In this document: positions 59,473-64,000 of the stretch, one piece after another
How positions within the stretch are numbered: the stretch's first letter is position 1
Layout of the letters: every line of letters begins with the position of its first letter
Origin: Iodobacter violaceini
GTDB lineage: Bacteria > Pseudomonadota > Gammaproteobacteria > Burkholderiales > Chitinibacteraceae
Assembly (NCBI RefSeq): GCF_011601265.1
Contig: NZ_JAAOLX010000006.1
Coordinates: forward strand, 124,001-188,000
Length of the DNA: 64,000 nt
Direction: 5' to 3'
Translations under genes and position numbers: made by a program
Notes under the pieces: generated by a model
What the model was told of the DNA's origin: nothing
The model's database searches: none
Seen by the model: the letters and a program-made list of their open reading frames with translations, nothing else

Positions 59473-61485
59473 ATGACACCCAAAACTTCATTCCCAAAAG
59501 CATTGTACGAATTATTTTCGTCAATGCGTTTTGCCGTAAGCCTGCTGACTATTCTCGCTATCTCTTCGATTATTGGTACGGTTTTAAAACAAAACGAACC
59601 TTACGCCAATTATAAAATTGAGTTTGGTGAGTTCTGGTTTCAAGTATTTCACCCACTTGGCTTGTTTGATGTCTACCACAGCGCTTGGTTTTTGCTGATA
59701 CTGAGCTTTCTTGTGCTATCAACCAGCCTGTGTATCTGGCGGCAAATGCCCGGAATTTGGAAAGATATTCGGGGCTATCGTGAAAACGCCAGCAATAATT
59801 CATTGCGCTTGATGTCGCACAATATCGAATTAAACAACGAATTACCCACCGAAGACGTTATCGATACACTAGCTGACCGGGGATACCGCAGCCGCATTCG
59901 TGAAGAGAATGGCCAGGTCTTGATTGCTGCCAAAAAAGGCAGCTTTCAGCGTTTAGGTTATGTATTTGCCCATGCGGCCATTGTGGTGATCTGTATTGGT
60001 GGCTTGCTTGACGGGAATGTGCCGCTCAAATTAACCGAGCTGTTTGGCTTTAAAACACCAGAAACGCGCGATTTACCGCAAAGTAAAGTCCCCCCACAAA
60101 GCCGCTTGCCCGAAGATAATTTATCTTTCCGCGGCAATGTCACCCTGCCCGAAGGCTCAGTTGGCGATGTGATTTTCTTAAATGCAGGCCAGGGGTATTT
60201 TGTTCAGGATCTGCCCTTTGCAGTGCGCCTGAATAAATTTTATATCGAGCATTATTCAACCGGGCAACCCAAACTCTTTGCCAGTGATATTGATTTACTG
60301 GACAAAAAAACTGGAACCGTACTTAAAAGAGCCAAAGTAGAAGTCAATAAACCTTTAATTTACAAAGGGGTAGCCGTTTATCAAGCCAGCTTTGGCGATG
60401 GTGGCTCCCTGCTGAAAATGCAGCGCTGGAATTTAAACAATCACAGCGCTCAAGCATTTGATGTTCGCTCGCAATCCAGCCAGAGCATGCAAATCAATGG
60501 TCAGGCTTATCAATTAGAAATGGGTGATTTCCGCCCGTTCAATATTGAAAACATGGGCAAAGTAGCCAATAACGCGATGGCAGTCAGCAAATTTGCCCAA
60601 GCCATGGCCTCAGCGCAAGCGGTACAAAGCGAGCACAACCTCAAAAATATTGGCCCGTCGATTCAATTTAAATTACGCGATAAAAACGGCCAGGCCACTG
60701 AATACCTGAATTACTTTGCTCCATTTTTTGAAAATGGCGCTGGCTATGCCGTTACAGGCATGCGCACCGAAGTAGCAGCTCCATTCCAATTTATTCGTAT
60801 TCCTCTGGATAAAGACATGGAACCGGCTACCTTTATGCGTTTGCGGGCCAGTCTGCTTGATAAATCGCTTTACCCGGAAATTGCCCGCCGGACTGCGGCA
60901 AAAGCCTTCCAAAGCGGCGGGATTACTAAAGAAGGCGAAGCGCAATTTAAAGACGTCACCATTGGGGTACTTACACGCTTTAGTGAAGGGGGTTTCCCTG
61001 CCATCGAAAGTTTCCTGGATCAGAAAGTGCCCAAAGAGCAGCGCCAGACTGTAGCCCAAACCTACATCAAGATCCTGCAGGGTACGGTGATTGATGCAAT
61101 GGATGTCGCGCAAGGAAAAGCGGGCCTGCCTGTACTGCCGATTGATGAAGCACAATACCGCTTTCTGATGGATAGCCTGGTCGCAGTCAGCAGCCTGTAT
61201 GAATATGGCCCGCCAGTCTGGCTGCAAGCCAGCAGCTTTGATGAAGTCAAAGCCAGTGGATTTCAAATTACCCGTGCACCCGGCCAAAATATTGTGTATT
61301 TAGGTTCTTTATTATTGGTGATCGGTATTTTCTCTATGTTTTATATTCGTGAAAACCGGGTTTGGGTACGCCTTGCAGCTGGAAAAACCCTGATTGCCAT
61401 GAGTAGTAACCGCAAGAATTCTGATCTGGATCGTGAATTTACTGAGCTCACCACTGATTTGGCTGCAAAAGGAAAAACACCATGA
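59473..61485 (+). CDS. resB: Cytochrome c biogenesis protein ResB (Ccs1)
   Basis: 670 residues from the ATG at 59473 (MTPKTSFPKALYELFSSMRFAVSLLTILAISSIIGTVLKQNEP). ResB pattern: two early helices, 'AWFLLILSFLVLSTSLCIWRQMP', 'GSFQRLGYVFAHAAIVVICIGGLLDG', a large periplasmic domain (~220-590), and a last helix 'NIVYLGSLLLVIGIFSMFYIRENRVWV'. With CcsA it forms the System II haem handling and ligation complex. No Shine-Dalgarno is visible between the upstream hairpin and the ATG. Overlaps ccsA by ATGA. Confidence 0.94.
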   Translation: MTPKTSFPKALYELFSSMRFAVSLLTILAISSIIGTVLKQNEPYANYKIEFGEFWFQVFHPLGLFDVYHSAWFLLILSFLVLSTSLCIWRQMPGIWKDIRGYRENASNNSLRLMSHNIELNNELPTEDVIDTLADRGYRSRIREENGQVLIAAKKGSFQRLGYVFAHAAIVVICIGGLLDGNVPLKLTELFGFKTPETRDLPQSKVPPQSRLPEDNLSFRGNVTLPEGSVGDVIFLNAGQGYFVQDLPFAVRLNKFYIEHYSTGQPKLFASDIDLLDKKTGTVLKRAKVEVNKPLIYKGVAVYQASFGDGGSLLKMQRWNLNNHSAQAFDVRSQSSQSMQINGQAYQLEMGDFRPFNIENMGKVANNAMAVSKFAQAMASAQAVQSEHNLKNIGPSIQFKLRDKNGQATEYLNYFAPFFENGAGYAVTGMRTEVAAPFQFIRIPLDKDMEPATFMRLRASLLDKSLYPEIARRTAAKAFQSGGITKEGEAQFKDVTIGVLTRFSEGGFPAIESFLDQKVPKEQRQTVAQTYIKILQGTVIDAMDVAQGKAGLPVLPIDEAQYRFLMDSLVAVSSLYEYGPPVWLQASSFDEVKASGFQITRAPGQNIVYLGSLLLVIGIFSMFYIRENRVWVRLAAGKTLIAMSSNRKNSDLDREFTELTTDLAAKGKTP

Positions 61486-62612
61486 ATATCTCCAAGCGCC
61501 GCTTATCACCATTCGACATGGTGTTTACCGGCCTGATTATCGCTGCGGGCCTGTTTGCCTATAAGCGCTATGCCGCATTTATGGATTATTACGAAGAAGG
61601 CATCTTATTGGCCGCTGTTGCAGCCATTGTGTGGTTTGGCCGCTTCTGGCCAGCCATGCGGGTTTTTCTGCCTGTCAGTGCACTTTTTTCACTTGCAAGC
61701 ATTGGCTTGTATCAAGGCACGCTTGCTAACGGGCAAAACGTTTTTTGGCTCAAGTATATTTTGTCCAGCCAATCAGCTGTTATGTGGATGTGCGTGCTTT
61801 ATTTGCTGGCAACCTTAATGTACTGGCTGGGAATGTTGCGTCGTTCCAACACCGCACTCGGCATCGCAAGCAGCTTAACCTGGGCCGCTGCATCGGCAGC
61901 TCTGATCTCGAAATTAGTGCGCTGGTATGAAAGCTATCTGATTGGTGCTGACGTTGGCCATATTCCTGTTTCAAATTTATACGAAGTCTTTATTCTGTTT
62001 TGCCTGATTACAACACTGATGTATCTGTACTACGAGCAAAAGTTTAAAGCACAAGGAATGGCCAAAACCATGGGCGCCTTTGTGCTGCCCATTATCCTGG
62101 CTGCAGTCGGTTTTATTCTTTGGTACAGCGTTGATCGCCAGGCACATGAAATTCAGCCACTGATCCCCGCGTTGCAATCCTGGTGGATGAAAATACACGT
62201 CCCTGCCAACTTTGTAGGCTACGGTGCTTTTGCCCTTTCAGCGGGGCTGGGTGCCGCCCAGCTTTTAGTTTCAAAAGGCATTTTATCCAGCCGCCTGCCA
62301 AGCTACGAAACACTTGGCGAGGTCATGTATAAAGCCATCTCGATTGGTTTTCTATTCTTCACGATTGCTACCATTTTAGGAGCAATGTGGGCCGCCGAAG
62401 CATGGGGTGGTTACTGGAGCTGGGATCCAAAAGAAACCTGGGCGCTGATTGTATGGCTGAACTATGCCTCATGGCTGCATATGCGCTTAGTAAAAGGCTG
62501 GCGTGGCAATGTGCTGGCATGGTGGGCGCTGATTGGCCTGCTGGTCACCAGCTTTGCCTTTATTGGCGTAAATATGTTTTTATCCGGCTTGCATTCCTAT
62601 GGCGGCCTTTAA
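61482..62612 (+). CDS. ccsA: Cytochrome c biogenesis protein CcsA (ResC)
   Basis: 376 residues with about eight helices. The haem-handling signature is 'AEAWGGYWSWDPKETWALIVWLNYASWLHMRL'; external histidines are in 'HIPVSNLYEVFILF', 'WWMKIHVPANFVGYGAFALS' and near the C-terminus (SGLHSYGGL). It delivers haem for attachment to CXXCH apocytochromes such as the c4 encoded upstream. Translationally coupled to resB and followed by a terminator. Confidence 0.95.
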   Translation: MNISKRRLSPFDMVFTGLIIAAGLFAYKRYAAFMDYYEEGILLAAVAAIVWFGRFWPAMRVFLPVSALFSLASIGLYQGTLANGQNVFWLKYILSSQSAVMWMCVLYLLATLMYWLGMLRRSNTALGIASSLTWAAASAALISKLVRWYESYLIGADVGHIPVSNLYEVFILFCLITTLMYLYYEQKFKAQGMAKTMGAFVLPIILAAVGFILWYSVDRQAHEIQPLIPALQSWWMKIHVPANFVGYGAFALSAGLGAAQLLVSKGILSSRLPSYETLGEVMYKAISIGFLFFTIATILGAMWAAEAWGGYWSWDPKETWALIVWLNYASWLHMRLVKGWRGNVLAWWALIGLLVTSFAFIGVNMFLSGLHSYGGL

Positions 62613-62645
62613 GTAGTAAAGCATTTATTCCTGCTTATATCATAT

Positions 62646-62678
62646 AAAAAATCGCTCCTCATTCAGGGGCGATTTTTT
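62646..62678 (+). terminator. Terminator of resB-ccsA
   Basis: AAAAAATCGC (62646-62655) pairs with GCGATTTTTT (62669-62678), 34 bases after the ccsA stop. Confidence 0.9.
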
Positions 62679-62828
62679 TATGTATTTTTCTAATAAGTAT
62701 AAGAGTGTAGTTTTATAAGATTTAAACAAATATAAACATATCCATCATTAATTTTTTATATTATTCATGTTGGCTTATAGGTCAGAGTACGTTAACCTAT
62801 TTACACACAATCCTCTCTGGTCATAAAA

Positions 62829-63302
62829 ATGGATCAGCCGCGCTTCACTAAGACCGCAAAAGGTAGTAAAGAAATTGAAGAGCGCAGCGGCTTGCTTTCT
62901 TCAGTTGCCCGTCGCATTTTAATTATGGTCGACGGAAAAAGAACCCGCAGCGATCTGTTACAGGCATTTAGCTTAGCCGAATTAGAAGAAGGCCTCTCAA
63001 GGCTTGAGCTGCTTAAAATGATAGAAGAAAGCAATGGCCCGGCAAACGGCCACGAAGGGGTGAGTATCAATCAAAGGGCGCTCGCTCAAATCCGCCAGAT
63101 GATGTATATGAGTAATCAGCAATATCTGGCTGGCCAGCTAGACCGCTTTTTAGATAAAGATTTTGCGCTTATTCACGACCGGGCAGGTTTAGAACCGGTA
63201 TTAGAACACTGGCATCGCCTGTTATGCGATGCAGGCCATGAAGTCACCGCTTATGCCTATCTCCGGCAAATTAAAACCACGCTGGGGTGGAGCAAGAAAT
63301 AG
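62829..63302 (+). CDS. Hypothetical protein with 'TxKGxxEIxxR' N-terminus
   Basis: 157 residues, function not recognised. The N-terminal 'RFTKTAKGSKEIEERSGLLSSVARRILIMVDGKRTRSDLLQAF' is a pattern I recall from many small betaproteobacterial proteins. The remainder is helical ('INQRALAQIRQMMYMSNQQYLAGQLDRFL', 'EPVLEHWHRLLCDAGHEVTAYAYLRQIKTTLG'). No signal peptide or membrane segment. No clear Shine-Dalgarno; the 216 bases upstream are A+T-rich. Convergent with the TPR gene. Confidence 0.75.
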   Translation: MDQPRFTKTAKGSKEIEERSGLLSSVARRILIMVDGKRTRSDLLQAFSLAELEEGLSRLELLKMIEESNGPANGHEGVSINQRALAQIRQMMYMSNQQYLAGQLDRFLDKDFALIHDRAGLEPVLEHWHRLLCDAGHEVTAYAYLRQIKTTLGWSKK

Positions 63303-63346
63303 CCAGTGGCCACAGCTGTTTTATTAAATATATTCAATGACTTACG

Positions 63347-64000
63347 CTACAAGTGGCGCATACGGCTTTGCGTTTCTAATTGCAAAATTTGCTGCTTGTG
63401 CTTTGCGCTGATTTTAAATTTTTCTGTATCTTCATTTTGAATCAGCGCATTAAAAGCAGGCAAAGCCAATTCATCGTTTTGCCGCGCCAAATGCCACTGA
63501 ATTAAAGCCATATTACAACGGTTTTGTAATGGTTTTATACCACCTGACTCTGCCAGACTTAAAGCCTGCAGCAATATTGTACCGGCATTATTTTCACCCA
63601 ATGCCAGCAATACTTCAGCCAATGCTGTTAAAGCATGGGCTTTTCCCCATAAATTATCATTTTGATCACTCAGAGTAAAAGCAGTTTCAAGCTCTATTTT
63701 AGCCTGAGCCCATTGTTTTTGTTCCGCATGTACAACACCCAGATAATAAATTATTTCAGCCGACCAAATAGGATTTACAACCGATTGCTGTAATAGTTTT
63801 TCTGCTTCAGCCAGACATTGCAAAGCATATGAAAAGCGTTTTAAGCGGCAGGCATCGCTGGCCACATTCAGCAATACCTCACACTTTAAATGATCACTGC
63901 CTAATTTTCGTGCCAGCTCCAGTGCCAGTTCATTAAATCCCAATGCAGCCTGATTATCACCAAAGCCAATATAAACCTGGCTAATGCCCATATATATACG
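63347..64000 (-). CDS. TPR-repeat protein, C-terminal part (5' end outside window)
   Basis: The frame stays open to the right edge (codons for R-I-Y precede the first Met), so the gene starts beyond the window. At least 217 residues of tetratricopeptide-like repeats are visible: 'VYIGFGDNQAALGFNELALELARKLGSD', 'RFSYALQCLAEAEKLLQQS', 'YYLGVVHAEQKQWAQAKIELETAF', 'ALAEVLLALGENNAGTILLQALSLAE'. TPRs of this style often form the sensor half of diguanylate cyclases or regulators, but here they are the C-terminus, so a scaffold role is more likely. Function unknown. Confidence 0.8.
   Translation of the reverse strand, partial: RIYMGISQVYIGFGDNQAALGFNELALELARKLGSDHLKCEVLLNVASDACRLKRFSYALQCLAEAEKLLQQSVVNPIWSAEIIYYLGVVHAEQKQWAQAKIELETAFTLSDQNDNLWGKAHALTALAEVLLALGENNAGTILLQALSLAESGGIKPLQNRCNMALIQWHLARQNDELALPAFNALIQNEDTEKFKISAKHKQQILQLETQSRMRHL

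Noticed and set aside
1-64000. CRISPR array, prophage, rRNA operon or toxin-antitoxin pair
   Set aside because: No regularly spaced repeats, phage structural genes, rRNA sequence or recognisable small toxin-antitoxin gene pairs were seen on reading through.

Overview
The window looks like a chromosomal segment of a betaproteobacterium of the Neisseriales/Chromobacteriaceae, probably Iodobacter-like. This is inferred from protein style and gene order (engB - cytochrome c4 - resB - ccsA, a Pil-Chp operon, a deo operon with nupC) and was not checked by a database search. No phage, plasmid, transposase or CRISPR array is visible.

Layout. (1) 1-18.8 kb is a catecholate siderophore locus. fepD (partial)-fepG-fepC encode the inner-membrane importer (+). 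A convergent fes-mbtH-NRPS operon (-) carries a 2817-residue synthetase of layout C-A-T-E-C-A-T-TE. A TonB receptor with an STN signalling domain (+) follows, then entC-entE-entB (-) for 2,3-dihydroxybenzoate (DHB) supply. Fur-box-like sites lie before fes and before entC. The second A domain has the exact serine pocket code and the first has an acidic pocket, so the product is probably DHB-D-(basic residue)-L-Ser, the chrysobactin/vanchrobactin type. entA, fepB and an exporter are not in view. (2) 18.9-21.8 kb is a TrpXYZ-type ABC importer. (3) 22.6-26.9 kb holds hslU without hslV, a DUF3369 response regulator and ilvA. (4) 26.9-33.0 kb is a nucleoside uptake and salvage operon, nupC-deoC-deoA-deoB-cdd-udp. 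(5) 33.5-36.9 kb holds an inositol-monophosphatase family gene and a phosphoketolase. (6) 37.6-40.9 kb is a Ter-type stress cassette: vWA protein, TerD, an unknown protein, TelA. (7) 41-42.7 kb is gloA plus an Na+/H+ antiporter. (8) 43-45.2 kb has three lysine tRNAs, two of them identical and flanking an orphan sensor kinase. (9) 45.4-47.8 kb has a DUF3617 protein and two tandem orphan solute-binding proteins. (10) 48.1-57.5 kb is the pilG-pilH-pilI-pilJ-pilL(chpA) chemosensory operon for type IV pili. (11) 57.65-57.76 kb, just after engB, is a compact four-hairpin element with its own promoter-like hexamers and a Rho-independent terminator. I read it as an undescribed small RNA with a C-rich anti-Shine-Dalgarno loop. 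(12) 57.8-62.6 kb is engB, cytochrome c4 and the System II cytochrome c maturation pair resB-ccsA, followed by a hypothetical gene and a truncated TPR gene at the window edge.

The best candidates for something new are the sRNA beside engB, the Ter cassette whose unknown protein and TelA share a DLFG N-terminal signature, the siderophore assembly line, and the lysine-tRNA duplication around a kinase gene.
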